This document shows, piece by piece, positions 33,051-42,651 of a stretch of 64,000 nucleotides of DNA. Within the stretch, counting starts at the first letter, position 1. Every line of letters starts with the position of its first letter. The notes under the pieces were generated by a model. It ran no database searches and was not told the DNA's origin. It worked only from the letters and a program-made list of their open reading frames with translations. The position numbers and the translations under genes were made by a program. Source of the DNA: Bacillota bacterium (GTDB lineage: Bacteria; Bacillota; Clostridia; Lachnospirales; Lachnospiraceae); NCBI GenBank assembly GCA_023415475.1, contig JAEZKL010000013.1, forward strand, positions 58,990-122,989, read 5' to 3'.

Positions 33051-33416
33051 ATGAGAAAATTTATAGTTATTGCAATCCCTATTGCAGTTCTCGCATTATT
33101 TATTTGTATTATGATTAGTGGAAGCTTTCTTAAAAAGCCCTTTGGAAAGAATGATGATGTAGTACAAATAATTGAAAAGATAATGGAGGACGTGAATAAT
33201 GAAGCATGGGATGAGGCAGCTGCAGAGGTCGATAAGCTGAGCAGTGCATGGAGGAAAGTAATAAAGAGAATTCAGTTCAGTGAAGAAAGGGATGAGATTA
33301 ACTTCTTAACTTCTAATATAGCGCGTCTTCGGGGAGCAGTTTCAGCGAAGGATAAATCTGACGCACTAATAGAACTGAACGAAGCTTATAGTCATTGGAA
33401 AGAGATGGGTAAATAA
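33051..33416 (+). CDS. DUF4363-type small membrane-anchored protein
   Basis: 121 residues: one N-terminal membrane helix (FIVIAIPIAVLALFICIMIS) and a helical extracytoplasmic part (MEDVNNEAWDEAAAEVDKL, RLRGAVSAKDKSDAL). Typically found directly after a DUF421 gene, as here. It probably acts with the YetF-like protein. AGGAGGAAGGT precedes the ATG, and a terminator follows directly. Confidence 0.75.
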   Translation: MRKFIVIAIPIAVLALFICIMISGSFLKKPFGKNDDVVQIIEKIMEDVNNEAWDEAAAEVDKLSSAWRKVIKRIQFSEERDEINFLTSNIARLRGAVSAKDKSDALIELNEAYSHWKEMGK

Positions 33417-33420
33417 TAAA

Positions 33421-33446
33421 AACGTGATGCGACATCACGTTTTTTC
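33421..33446 (+). terminator. Terminator of the DUF421-DUF4363 operon
   Basis: AACGTGATG (33421-33429) pairs perfectly with CATCACGTT (33433-33441) on a three-base loop, followed by five further T residues. Confidence 0.9.
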
Positions 33447-33618
33447 ATATTCTAAGACCTTTATTAATATATTGGTTGGAATTCCAGGCTTTCGATAGCT
33501 CATATCAACTGGAGCGACCTTATTAGCGATACCGTTTAACTTTTGTTAAGAAGTTAATGCGAAAAGGACGAATGCTATGATATAATTTAACAATAAAAAT
33601 TAAGAGGGGAATTGATCA

Positions 33619-34089
33619 ATGAAGGCTTTGATAATTTATTGTTCTGACTACAAGAAAAACACTGAAAAAATTGCACGGATATTTGCTGAGAAAATTGGTT
33701 GCGATCTGATTAATATTAGGGATACAAGTAGCATCAGCATAGAAAATTACAATCTAATTGGATTTGGTTCCGGAGTATATAAGGAAAGCTTGTCTCCAAA
33801 GGTGTTTAGACTGGTTGATAAGTTGAATTTAAAAGGCAAAAATGTATTTGTATTCTCAACCAGTGGAGCTGGGATGAAGTCCTATAACAATAGATTAATT
33901 AAAATATTAAAAGCAAACGGAGCAATCAATATTGGAAGCTTTGCATGTAAGGGAAGCTTTATTGCAAGTGATTTTACCGACAAAAAGATTTTTGACATTG
34001 TGGGTAGATTATCACAGGGGCACCCGAATGATAAAGATCTTAAAGAAGCAGAAAGATTTATTATGAAGTTAGAGGCTTCACTCATTTAG
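33619..34089 (+). CDS. Flavodoxin-domain protein
   Basis: 156 residues. FMN phosphate-loop region IYCSDYKKNTEKIARIFAEK, then LIGFGSGVYKESLSP and VFVFSTSGAGM fit a flavodoxin-like fold. It is probably an electron carrier or small flavoprotein oxidoreductase. It has AGGGGA before the ATG and is followed by a hairpin terminator, so it is monocistronic. Confidence 0.75.
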   Translation: MKALIIYCSDYKKNTEKIARIFAEKIGCDLINIRDTSSISIENYNLIGFGSGVYKESLSPKVFRLVDKLNLKGKNVFVFSTSGAGMKSYNNRLIKILKANGAINIGSFACKGSFIASDFTDKKIFDIVGRLSQGHPNDKDLKEAERFIMKLEASLI

Positions 34090-34158
34090 TTTGGTATACT
34101 GGATAAAAAATCGATAAAATATATCGAAGATATGCTGTAATAATGATATAGTCTGTTG

Positions 34159-34190
34159 GAGATTGGCTAATATTAAAGCCAATCTCTTTT
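34159..34190 (+). terminator. Terminator of the flavodoxin gene
   Basis: GAGATTGGCT (34159-34168) pairs with AGCCAATCTC (34177-34186), eight-base loop, then TTTT. The following 395 bases to 34585 hold no gene I can support, only A+T-rich DNA that should carry the promoter of the next gene. Confidence 0.85.
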
Positions 34191-34585
34191 CGTTATTTAA
34201 GGCACCTAGAAGTAGATCGCTAACGCTAAAAGCCTGACAATAACAAATTTGGAAATTACGAGCACATACAGCGCTTCTGTTTTATCAATTAGGAACACTA
34301 ACTAATATATACAGTAAATATGTAGGAAATAAAGAAATATAGTATTGAATTAACTTGTTAAAATGTTATAATTTATCTAATGATAGATAATAATGTGGAA
34401 AAATGTCGATATAGATACTCATATATGAGAACCATCTATTGTTGACGTTGATAGACAAGGTAGGTTAATAACTCGCATAAGAGTTCATATAATGAAACAT
34501 TTTTACTTTTCCTGATCAATGTTGCAGTAACGAGCCATGTTCTGTGGATAGTGAGAGTGAAAAGTAGAAGGGAGGATAACAAAGA

Positions 34586-35236
34586 ATGAAACGTGTATTT
34601 GGTACGGTAGAAGCTGTTTTCAACATACTTTATCTTGTCACTGCATTGATTCTTAGCCTCACTCTAATATTAATCAAACCGGACAATTCTGTTCGAATTT
34701 TAGCTGGCACAATGGGCTTAATATTGGTTGTGGGTGACGCCTTTCATCTAATACCACGGATAATGGTAATAATGACTGGTCATGAGGAACGCCTTCGGTG
34801 GATGCTTGGGCGAGGGAAGCAAATTACTTCTATCACTATGACAGTATTTTATTTATTTCTGTGGCAGATTGGATTACTGGTTTTCAACTTAATAAACATA
34901 AATTACTGGTCTTACATAGTCTATCTTCTTGCTGTTGTTCGCATCCTACTATGCCTGCTTCCGCAGAACAAATGGATAGAGCGGTATCCTCCCGTAAGCT
35001 GGGGGATTTGGCGCAACATTCCGTTTTTTCTTCAGGGCGCAGCTGTTGCAGGTCTGTTCTTTCTACAAAGAAGCGTTGAGCCAGGACTTGGTCTGATGTG
35101 GCTTGCCATTGCCCTTAGCTTTGTGTTTTATTTTCCGGTTGTTCTATGGTCAAATAAAAGCCCGAAAATTGGTATGCTGATGCTGCCAAAAACATGCGCA
35201 TACCTTTGGATGCTGAGTATGTGCATATCTTTATAG
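34586..35236 (+). CDS. Polytopic membrane protein of unknown function
   Basis: 216 residues with about seven hydrophobic segments (for example ILYLVTALILSLTLILI, VFYLFLWQIGLLVFNLI and LMWLAIALSFVFYFPVVLW). Short polar loops include a charged one (TGHEERLRWMLGRGKQ). There is no recognised motif. GGGAGGATAACAAAGA precedes the ATG. Catalase begins 52 bases after its stop with its own ribosome site; whether they share a transcript is unclear. Confidence 0.7.
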   Translation: MKRVFGTVEAVFNILYLVTALILSLTLILIKPDNSVRILAGTMGLILVVGDAFHLIPRIMVIMTGHEERLRWMLGRGKQITSITMTVFYLFLWQIGLLVFNLININYWSYIVYLLAVVRILLCLLPQNKWIERYPPVSWGIWRNIPFFLQGAAVAGLFFLQRSVEPGLGLMWLAIALSFVFYFPVVLWSNKSPKIGMLMLPKTCAYLWMLSMCISL

Positions 35237-35288
35237 AATGCAAATATCCTCGTGATATTTTCATATAAAATGCGAAAGGAGTATTATC

Positions 35289-36803
35289 ATGAACGAGTAC
35301 AAAAAACTAACCAACGAAGTCGGAGCTCCAGTAGCCGACAATGAAAACTCTATCACCGCCGGCCCCAGAGGCCCTGTTGTTATGCAGGACGTATGGATGA
35401 TGGAAAAAATGGCACATTTTAACCGCGAGGTTATTCCCGAGCGCCGTATGCATGCCAAAGGCTGGGGTGCTTACGGTAAGCTCACCGTGACTCATGATAT
35501 CTCCAGATACACCAAGGCGAAAGTTCTTCAGCCTAATGCAGTAACCGAATTGTTTCTCCGCTTTTCCACTGTTGCTGGTGAGCGCGGTGCCGCAGACTGC
35601 GAACGCGATATCCGCGGTGTAGCCGTCAAATTCTATACTGAGGAAGGCAACTGGGATTTGGTTGGCAACAACACACCGACCTTCTTTATCCGTGACGTAC
35701 ATAATTTTTCCGACTTAAACCGTGCCGTTAAGCGTGACCCTCGTACCGGACGCCGCTCAGCCCAAAACAACTGGGATTTCTGGACACTGCTTCCTGAGTG
35801 CTTCCATCAGATCACCGTGGTCATGAGTGATCGTGGCATCCCTGCGTCCCTCCGCAACATGCACTTCTTCGGCGAGCACACCTTCTCCTTTTATAACGAG
35901 AAGAATGAACGCGTCTGGTGTAAGTTCCACTTCAAGACACAACAGGGTATCAAGAACCTCTCTAATGAGGAAGCTGCCGAAATCAACGGCATGGACCGCG
36001 AATATCATGGAAAAGATCTGTATGAGGCAATTGAACAGGGTAATTTCCCCAAGTGGACTATGTATGTACAGATCATGACCGAGGAGCAGGCGAAAAAACA
36101 CTATGAGAATCCCTTCGACATCACCAAGATTTGGCGTCATAGCGAGTATCCCCTTATTGAGGTTGGCGTGCTGGAGCTGAACCGCAACCCCGAAAACTAT
36201 TTCGCTGAGGTGGAGCAGGCTGCCTTTACCCCCGCCCATGTGGTACCCGGCATTGGCTTTAGTCCCGACCGTTTCCTTCAGGGCAGACTGTTTGCTTATG
36301 GAGATGCTCAGCGTTATCGCTTGGGTGTAAACCACAATCAAATTCCAGTAAACCGTGCAAAATCGGAGGTTAACGACTACCATCGTGACGGAGCTATGCG
36401 TGTGGATGGCAACTATGGCGGCGCTCCGGCATATACCCCTAACAGCTACGGTGCATGGACAGCCCAACCCGAAGTGATGGAGCCTCCGTTGGATTTAGAG
36501 GGTGCGATGTACCGCTATGATCCGAAGGATGATCCGACAGACGACTGTTTCCGTGCCGGTGGTGATTTATGGCGTGTACTGACCGAGGATAAGAAGCAGA
36601 TTCTGATTGAAAATACAGCCGCAGATATCGCCTCCGTCACTGAGAATATCAAGTACCGTCATGCTGTCCATTGTTATCTGGCCGATTCTGAATACGGCGA
36701 ACGCTTTGTGAAAGCTACCGGGTTATCCATGGATAAGGTGAAGGAGCTATCAAAATTGGATCATAAAGGCTTGATTCAGGCAACCCTTCCGAGTATATCA
36801 TAA
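35289..36803 (+). CDS. katA: Monofunctional heme catalase
   Basis: 504 residues, the length of small-subunit clade 3 catalases. The catalytic His55 (IPERRMHAKGWGAYG), Asn128 (VGNNTPTFFIRD) and proximal heme ligand Tyr337 (RLFAYGDAQRYRLG) are all present, so it should be active in disproportionating hydrogen peroxide. GAAAGGAG precedes the ATG. The gene is more G+C-rich, with many C-ending codons, than its neighbours, suggesting lateral acquisition. A terminator follows. Confidence 0.95.
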   Translation: MNEYKKLTNEVGAPVADNENSITAGPRGPVVMQDVWMMEKMAHFNREVIPERRMHAKGWGAYGKLTVTHDISRYTKAKVLQPNAVTELFLRFSTVAGERGAADCERDIRGVAVKFYTEEGNWDLVGNNTPTFFIRDVHNFSDLNRAVKRDPRTGRRSAQNNWDFWTLLPECFHQITVVMSDRGIPASLRNMHFFGEHTFSFYNEKNERVWCKFHFKTQQGIKNLSNEEAAEINGMDREYHGKDLYEAIEQGNFPKWTMYVQIMTEEQAKKHYENPFDITKIWRHSEYPLIEVGVLELNRNPENYFAEVEQAAFTPAHVVPGIGFSPDRFLQGRLFAYGDAQRYRLGVNHNQIPVNRAKSEVNDYHRDGAMRVDGNYGGAPAYTPNSYGAWTAQPEVMEPPLDLEGAMYRYDPKDDPTDDCFRAGGDLWRVLTEDKKQILIENTAADIASVTENIKYRHAVHCYLADSEYGERFVKATGLSMDKVKELSKLDHKGLIQATLPSIS

Positions 36804-36836
36804 GCAATTTATCAATAATAAAATCTACTAGAATTG

Positions 36837-36870
36837 AGGACATGAGAGCGAAAGCTATCATGTCCTTTTT
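36837..36870 (+). terminator. Terminator of katA
   Basis: AGGACATGA (36837-36845) pairs with TCATGTCCT (36858-36866), then TTTT. The next 270 bases, to the M23 peptidase gene, contain nothing I can identify. Confidence 0.85.
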
Positions 36871-37145
36871 AATACATGATACATAAAAGTTTACGAAGCT
36901 AACTTTTATATAACTCGGTAACCCCATTGATTTCAGTGCAATTTTTAGGTATAGTGTATGATATCAATATTAAAAAAGCAGACAAATCTTTGAATGATGC
37001 TGAGATACACGATTTTAGAAGAGTTAGCAATACTTGCTGCATTTGTAGTTCCTTTTGATAAGTTATCTGTATGATTAAGATTTTATTCGTTCAAAAGAAT
37101 CTTCTGGTGTAATAAAAAATTGAGAAATAGTTAGGAGGAGATTAT

Positions 37146-38030
37146 ATGTGGAAATACAGACTGTATTTATTTTGCAAGTATGCTAAGTATGTAGGAATTG
37201 CAGGACTGCTTCTGGCGATGTTAAGTGATGTGAAGGTATTCAACTGGCTATGTCTGCTGGGATTATTGGTATTTGTGGAAATAGCGATTGATTTTTCTAC
37301 CATTATATGCTCAATTTTGCAGATTATAGGCATAAACAAGGCTAGTAAGAAATACGGCAACAATTTTCCCGATATTGAAACCTACACCGGCGAGATACGA
37401 TATACATTGCCCTTTGAAGGGGAATGGACGATTGTAAATGGTTGTTTTTCAAAAGAATTCTCGCATTCATGGGATATTCCGACACAGAGGTATGCTTATG
37501 ATTTTATCATGATGGATGAAAACGGCAAATCATACATAGGTGATTCCAAAGGAGTTGAAAGCTATTATTGTTATGATAAGGCAATTCTCGCTCCTGCGGA
37601 TGGTGAAGTGGTAGAGATTACAAATGATTCGGAGGATAGTTTGATCATCGGAAATGGTAAATTGTTCAGTCGGGCTAAGCATATTGCCGGGAATTATATT
37701 GTGATTAAGCATAGTGAAAACGAATACAGTACCTTAGCGCATTTGAAAAAGGGCAGTATGGTTGTGAAGGTCGGCGATCAGGTTTTGAGAGGTCAGAAAA
37801 TTGCTGCTTGCGGGAATACAGGAAATTCATCCGAGCCACATTTGCATTTTCAAGTACAGGATGGAGCTAGTTTTTATGATAGTGCAGGACTTCCTGTCAG
37901 ATTCACCGGCATAAGGCTTAATAGCCAGCCGAATTATAATAGTACGGACCCACGACCCTTCATGGCTATGGACAAAATACCGGAGGGTTTAATTACGCGA
38001 GGATATCGAGTATCAAACATTAGCATTTAA
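37146..38030 (+). CDS. M23 family metallopeptidase (LytM-like) with membrane anchor
   Basis: 294 residues. Two N-terminal hydrophobic segments (YVGIAGLLLAMLSDV, LCLLGLLVFVEIAID) anchor it. The C-terminal domain has QRYAYDFIMMDENG (zinc-ligand Asp), ILAPADGEVVEI, NYIVIKHSENEYSTLAHL and the HxH motif in SEPHLHFQVQDG. These are LytM-type zinc endopeptidase features, acting on peptidoglycan cross-bridges. The first metal-binding His is probably in the FSHSWD segment, upstream of where LytM itself has it. AGGAGG precedes the ATG. Confidence 0.8.
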   Translation: MWKYRLYLFCKYAKYVGIAGLLLAMLSDVKVFNWLCLLGLLVFVEIAIDFSTIICSILQIIGINKASKKYGNNFPDIETYTGEIRYTLPFEGEWTIVNGCFSKEFSHSWDIPTQRYAYDFIMMDENGKSYIGDSKGVESYYCYDKAILAPADGEVVEITNDSEDSLIIGNGKLFSRAKHIAGNYIVIKHSENEYSTLAHLKKGSMVVKVGDQVLRGQKIAACGNTGNSSEPHLHFQVQDGASFYDSAGLPVRFTGIRLNSQPNYNSTDPRPFMAMDKIPEGLITRGYRVSNISI

Positions 38031-38216
38031 TTTAGCATAGCGTTGAAGCATATTCTATCAGATCATGGCTGGAATGTTTACATAATAGATTACCCGGTAT
38101 TCGTTATTCTGATCAATGGCGAGATTACCTTGACTATTGTGATTTATCGATTATACTTGTTTAGAAGGGCGAAAGTGCTTGGTAGAGATAAATATTAATA
38201 ATAGTAAGGAGAAAAC

Positions 38217-39599
38217 ATGCAATTTACAGAATTAAAGGTTATACCGCCTATCTTAAAGGCTTTAGAAAAAGAAAACTATAAAGTTCCGACACCGATACAG
38301 GAAAAAGCAATTCCATATATTTTAGAAGGTAGAGATCTGTTGGGGTGTGCTCAGACCGGTACCGGTAAAACAGCGGCATTTGCTATACCCACCTTGCAGC
38401 TGCTCAGCGAGGATAGACAATCTCGCTCTGCTGATCGAAATATAAAGGCTCTTATTGTCACCCCCACCAGGGAACTCGCCCTGCAAATCTATGAAAGCTT
38501 TTGCACCTATGGAAAATATACTAAATTAAAATACTGTGTCGTCTTCGGTGGCGTATCTCAGAAACCGCAGGAGGAAAAATTACAGCAGGGTGTGGATATT
38601 CTGGTCGCAACACCGGGCAGACTGAATGATTTGATCGGACAAGGATATGTTGATTTAAAACATATTAAAATTCTAATTTTGGATGAAGCAGACCGTATGC
38701 TTGACATGGGATTTATTAATGATGTGAAGAAGATCATTGCAAGAACACCGAGTAGTAGGCAAACCCTGCTTTTTTCTGCTACTATGCCGGCTGATATAGC
38801 CGCATTATCTAATACTATATTGAAGCATCCCGCGAAGGTAGAGATAACACCGGTATCTTCAACTGTAGACACCATAGAACAGTATCTGTACTTCGTTGAT
38901 AAGGTGAATAAAAAAGATTTATTATTGCATATTCTAAAAGATAAAAGTATAGAATCCGCACTGGTATTTACCAGAACGAAACATGGTGCAGATCGTATCG
39001 TAAAGCAGTTATCCAAGGAAAAGGTTACAGCACAGGCTATCCATGGAGACAAATCACAGGGAGCTCGTCAGAATGCTTTAAGCAACTTTAAAAGCAAGAA
39101 ACTGCGTATATTAATCGCTACCGACATTGCAGCACGAGGTATTGATATCGATGAGCTGTCTCATGTGATTAATTATGATTTGCCAAATGTTCCCGAAACC
39201 TACGTGCATCGTATCGGACGTACCGGCAGAGCAGGACTTCATGGAGTAGCTATTTCCTTCTGTGATTTTGATGAGAAACCGTTGCTTGCCGATATTGAAC
39301 AGTTAATCGGAAAACGACTTCAAGAAGTAGAAGAGCACCCATATCCTTTGATGAATGATTTCCCGGCAGTTAAGAATTCCCAGCCCAGGAGAGAACCGAT
39401 AAGAAAAGAAGAAAAACCGGACTTACCACAAAGGACTTCAATTAACGATGGCATCGTTCCACAATTTGAAAAAACAGAAAACCATAATCAGCGAACAAAA
39501 GCTGCTTCTCCTAAGAAAAAATTCAGAATGACAGCGGATGGTACACTAAAAGAGAAGAGAAGTAAATTTACTAAGTGGAGCTCTAAAAAATCAAAATAA
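38217..39599 (+). CDS. DEAD-box ATP-dependent RNA helicase
   Basis: 460 residues. Q motif (PTPIQEKAIP), Walker A AQTGTGKT, PTRELALQI, GG, TPGRL, DEAD (LDEADRMLDMG), SAT, then LVFTRTKHGAD, ATDIAARGID and HRIGRTGRAG. All catalytic motifs are intact. The text most resembles RhlE-type helicases. The C-terminal about 80 residues are basic and low-complexity (KAASPKKKFRMTADG), a likely RNA-binding tail. It remodels structured RNA or ribosome assembly intermediates. AAGGAGAAAAC precedes the ATG. Confidence 0.92.
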   Translation: MQFTELKVIPPILKALEKENYKVPTPIQEKAIPYILEGRDLLGCAQTGTGKTAAFAIPTLQLLSEDRQSRSADRNIKALIVTPTRELALQIYESFCTYGKYTKLKYCVVFGGVSQKPQEEKLQQGVDILVATPGRLNDLIGQGYVDLKHIKILILDEADRMLDMGFINDVKKIIARTPSSRQTLLFSATMPADIAALSNTILKHPAKVEITPVSSTVDTIEQYLYFVDKVNKKDLLLHILKDKSIESALVFTRTKHGADRIVKQLSKEKVTAQAIHGDKSQGARQNALSNFKSKKLRILIATDIAARGIDIDELSHVINYDLPNVPETYVHRIGRTGRAGLHGVAISFCDFDEKPLLADIEQLIGKRLQEVEEHPYPLMNDFPAVKNSQPRREPIRKEEKPDLPQRTSINDGIVPQFEKTENHNQRTKAASPKKKFRMTADGTLKEKRSKFTKWSSKKSK

Positions 39600-39658
39600 A
39601 TATATTCGATTCAAAAAAGAACCAGTCTATGGCTTCAACAGACGAATACAAATATTCA

Positions 39659-39690
39659 GGTGTGAAAACTCAATTTTTCACACCTTTTTT
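39659..39690 (+). terminator. Terminator of the RNA helicase gene
   Basis: GGTGTGAAAA (39659-39668) pairs with TTTTCACACC (39675-39684), followed by six T residues. Confidence 0.9.
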
Positions 39691-40135
39691 GCGGCATTAA
39701 GTGATATATATCGTTATGGAATGATAATTAGCCGAGTGTAATAAAACTGAATAAAAAAATAAGGTTAGGGAATAATTATTTGTAGATAATATGAAATGTG
39801 ATAAGAGAAAATATCATGATATAAAGATGCTTTTCTATCGAAAAGTGATAATTTTGCGAAAAATATAAAAAATAGCATTTAGAATATGGTACAAAACCCT
39901 GTGATTTCAACAACTTAAACGTTATCGAAAATTTAATTCAATTACAAAACAATAAAAAAATAGATACAATTCTTGACATGGGGGAAATTAGGAATATATA
40001 TATATTACACAAAAAAATATGAAACAAAGCAATAATTTATAATAAGATAGCAACAAAAATGGTGCAGGTTACGTAAATTTTTTATATAATTTTGATGTAA
40101 ATGTGTATAATTTACAAAATTAGAGGAGGGATATC
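39691..40135 (+). promoter_or_regulatory. Long A+T-rich regulatory region of the sugar ABC transporter
   Basis: No gene is seen in 445 bases. TTGACA at 39973-39978 followed by TATATA-rich DNA at 39995-40006, and TTTATAATAAG near 40035, are candidate promoter parts. AAACGTTATCG near 39917 resembles half of a LacI-family operator. The ribosome site GAGGAGGG lies at 40122-40129. Confidence 0.4.
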
Positions 40136-41578
40136 ATGAAACGTTTAATTGCTTTAATTCTCGCGTGCATGCTTGTTATGTCCTTAGTAGCAGGTTGCGG
40201 CACCAAAAAAGATGAACCCGCTACAGATTCATCTCCAAGCAACACCGGTACTACTTCTGAAGAGCCTAAGGCTACAGAAGCACCTGCAGCAGAAGCACCT
40301 GCAGCAGAAGTAACAAACGATCCTAATGTAAAAGTGATCAATGTAATGAGCTTTACCGATGAGGTTCCTAAGATGATTGAGAAATACAAAGAACTTCATC
40401 CTGATTTTGGTTATGAAATCAAAACCACAATTATAGCTACTACAGATGGTCTTTATCAGCCCGCTCTTGACCAGGCATTAGCTGGCGGCGGCGCAGATGC
40501 TCCTGACATCTACTGTGCAGAGAGCGCATTCATCTTGAAGTATTCTCAAGGTGATGCTAGCCAATACGCAGCTTCCTATAAGGATCTTGGTATTGATGTT
40601 GATACTCTTGTAAAAGAGGCTGACATTGCTCAGTATACTATCGATATCGGAACTAATCCTGATGGAAATCTTGTAGGTCTTGGATATCAGGCTACCGGCG
40701 GTGCTTTCATTTATCGTCGTTCACTGGCTAAGGATACTTGGGGAACCGATGATCCGGCTACTGTTAAAGATAAGATTGGTCCCGGCTGGGATAAGTTCTT
40801 CGCAGCTGCAGCTGAATTAAAGGCTAAGGGCTATGGTATCGTATCCGGCGACGGAGATATCTGGCATGCAGTTGAGAACAGCTCCGAGCAGCCTTGGATC
40901 GTTGATGGAAAGCTTTTCATTGATCCTAAGCGTGAGGAATTCTTAGATCTTTCCAAGAAGTTAAAAGACAATGGTTATCACAATGATACTCAGGACTGGA
41001 CCGATGCTTGGTATGCTGATATGAAGGATGCAGGCACTCAGAAGATCTTCGGTTTCTTTGGTCCCGCTTGGTTAATTAACTACGTTATGGCTGGTAACTC
41101 CGGCGGAACAAAGGCTGGCGAAGGCACCTATGGTGACTGGGCAGTATGTGAGCCTCCGGTTGGTTTCTTCTGGGGTGGTACATGGGTACTTGCTAACAAG
41201 GACAGCAAGGTTAAAGCTGCAGTTGGCGATATTATTGAATGGATCACACTTGATAGCTCCGAGACAGGTCTTCAGTACTTCTGGGCTAACGGAACGCTTA
41301 ACGGCGAAGGTGGCACAAAGGATACAGTTGCTTCCGGTACAGTTATGAGCAAATCCGATGGTGCTCTTGAGTTCTTAGGCGGACAGAATATGTTCGACGT
41401 ATTCGTTCCTGCAGGTCAGTTCGCAACAGGAACCAATAAGACTCAGTATGATGAGACAATCAACACCTACTGGCGTAATCAGGTACGTGAGTACACCGCT
41501 GGTAATAAGACACGTGAGCAGGCAATTGCTGACTTTAAGCAGGATGTTGCTGACAATCTTGATGTTGTTGTAGAATAA
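40136..41578 (+). CDS. Carbohydrate ABC transporter substrate-binding lipoprotein
   Basis: 480 residues. Lipobox LVAGCG (Cys at about 21) after a short signal peptide, then a Thr/Glu/Ala/Pro-rich linker with a repeated PAAEA unit, then a family 1 binding domain (VINVMSFTDEVPKMIEKYKE, GGGADAPDIYCAES, GDWAVCEPPVGFFWGGTWVL). The ligand is probably an oligosaccharide, but it cannot be named from sequence. Followed by a stem-loop and two permease genes. Confidence 0.9.
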   Translation: MKRLIALILACMLVMSLVAGCGTKKDEPATDSSPSNTGTTSEEPKATEAPAAEAPAAEVTNDPNVKVINVMSFTDEVPKMIEKYKELHPDFGYEIKTTIIATTDGLYQPALDQALAGGGADAPDIYCAESAFILKYSQGDASQYAASYKDLGIDVDTLVKEADIAQYTIDIGTNPDGNLVGLGYQATGGAFIYRRSLAKDTWGTDDPATVKDKIGPGWDKFFAAAAELKAKGYGIVSGDGDIWHAVENSSEQPWIVDGKLFIDPKREEFLDLSKKLKDNGYHNDTQDWTDAWYADMKDAGTQKIFGFFGPAWLINYVMAGNSGGTKAGEGTYGDWAVCEPPVGFFWGGTWVLANKDSKVKAAVGDIIEWITLDSSETGLQYFWANGTLNGEGGTKDTVASGTVMSKSDGALEFLGGQNMFDVFVPAGQFATGTNKTQYDETINTYWRNQVREYTAGNKTREQAIADFKQDVADNLDVVVE

Positions 41579-41592
41579 TTTAACCTGAATTC

Positions 41593-41625
41593 AGGGGCGG
41601 GAGGATATCTTTTCGACCGCCCCCT
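41593..41625 (+). terminator. Intra-operon stem-loop after the binding protein gene
   Basis: AGGGGCGG (41593-41600) pairs with CCGCCCCCT (41617-41625). There is no strong T run. Such structures protect the binding-protein mRNA and lower permease expression. Confidence 0.7.
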
Positions 41626-41670
41626 ATATTTATGTAAAGATATATACAATTATACCGGAGGTGAACGCTT

Positions 41671-42651
41671 ATGCGACGTAAGAGTGTTAGCTACGCTAAA
41701 TATGGGTATATTTTCTCTATACCTTTTGTGCTAGCGTTCCTTATTTTTAATCTATATCCCACGTTATATACTGCCGTTATAGGCTTTACTGACTTTAAAG
41801 GCTTAGGAAAAACGACCTTTAAATTCCTTGAGAATCCTTTCCAAAATTATGAAACAATTCTAAAAAACCCTTCCTTCCAGGAATCCTTAGGGAATACAGT
41901 AATTATTTGGGTTATTAACTTTATTCCTCAGATTCTGCTTGCGCTGCTGCTGACTGCCTGGTTCACCAGTAGCCGTCGTAAGATAAAGGGTCAGGGCTTA
42001 TTCAAGGTTCTCTTTTATATGCCCAATATCATTACGGCTGCAACAATAGCAATTTTGTTCAATTCACTCTTTGGGTATCCGATGAGCCCTGCGAATGATT
42101 TGTTTATGACACTTGGTTTATCCGATCAGCCAATCAATTTCCTGATTCAGAAATGGACGGCAAGAGGTATTGTTGCTTTTATACAGTTCTGGATGTGGTA
42201 CGGATATACGATGATAGTTCTTATATCAGGTGTATTAGGCATGAACCCCGAGCTTTTTGAAGCAGCAGATATCGATGGTGCTACAGGTGCTCAGACGTTC
42301 TTCTTCGTGACAATCCCGAACTTGAGAACAATACTTCTCTACACGATGATTACAAGCTTAATCGGTGGTTTACAGATGTTCGATATACCGAAGCTGTTCC
42401 TCAACGGAGGCCCGGACAACAAGACACTTACAACAAGTGTATTTATCTATAATCAGGCGTTTAGCGGAAGTTATCTATATAACCGTGCATCAGCGGCAAG
42501 TATGCTGATGTTCGCAATAATCGCCATATTATCCGCAGGTGTATTCTTTATCATGCGTGATAAGGAAGCTTCCAAGCAATATAAACTGAACCGAAAGCTG
42601 GAAAAGGAATATAGGAAAGCGGAAAAAGAGACAAGGAGGGCTGCACAATGA
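41671..42651 (+). CDS. Sugar ABC transporter permease (MalF/UgpA type)
   Basis: 326 residues with six predicted membrane helices (first: GYIFSIPFVLAFLIFNLY). The ATPase-contact EAA loop is FEAADIDGATGAQTFF. The C-terminus is strongly charged. GGAGGTGAACGCTT precedes the ATG. Its stop overlaps the next start (ATGA). Confidence 0.92.
   Translation: MRRKSVSYAKYGYIFSIPFVLAFLIFNLYPTLYTAVIGFTDFKGLGKTTFKFLENPFQNYETILKNPSFQESLGNTVIIWVINFIPQILLALLLTAWFTSSRRKIKGQGLFKVLFYMPNIITAATIAILFNSLFGYPMSPANDLFMTLGLSDQPINFLIQKWTARGIVAFIQFWMWYGYTMIVLISGVLGMNPELFEAADIDGATGAQTFFFVTIPNLRTILLYTMITSLIGGLQMFDIPKLFLNGGPDNKTLTTSVFIYNQAFSGSYLYNRASAASMLMFAIIAILSAGVFFIMRDKEASKQYKLNRKLEKEYRKAEKETRRAAQ

Noticed and set aside
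38043..38197. TTG-initiated 51-codon frame with hydrophobic text before the RNA helicase gene
   Set aside because: No ribosome site or recognisable product; too weak to call.
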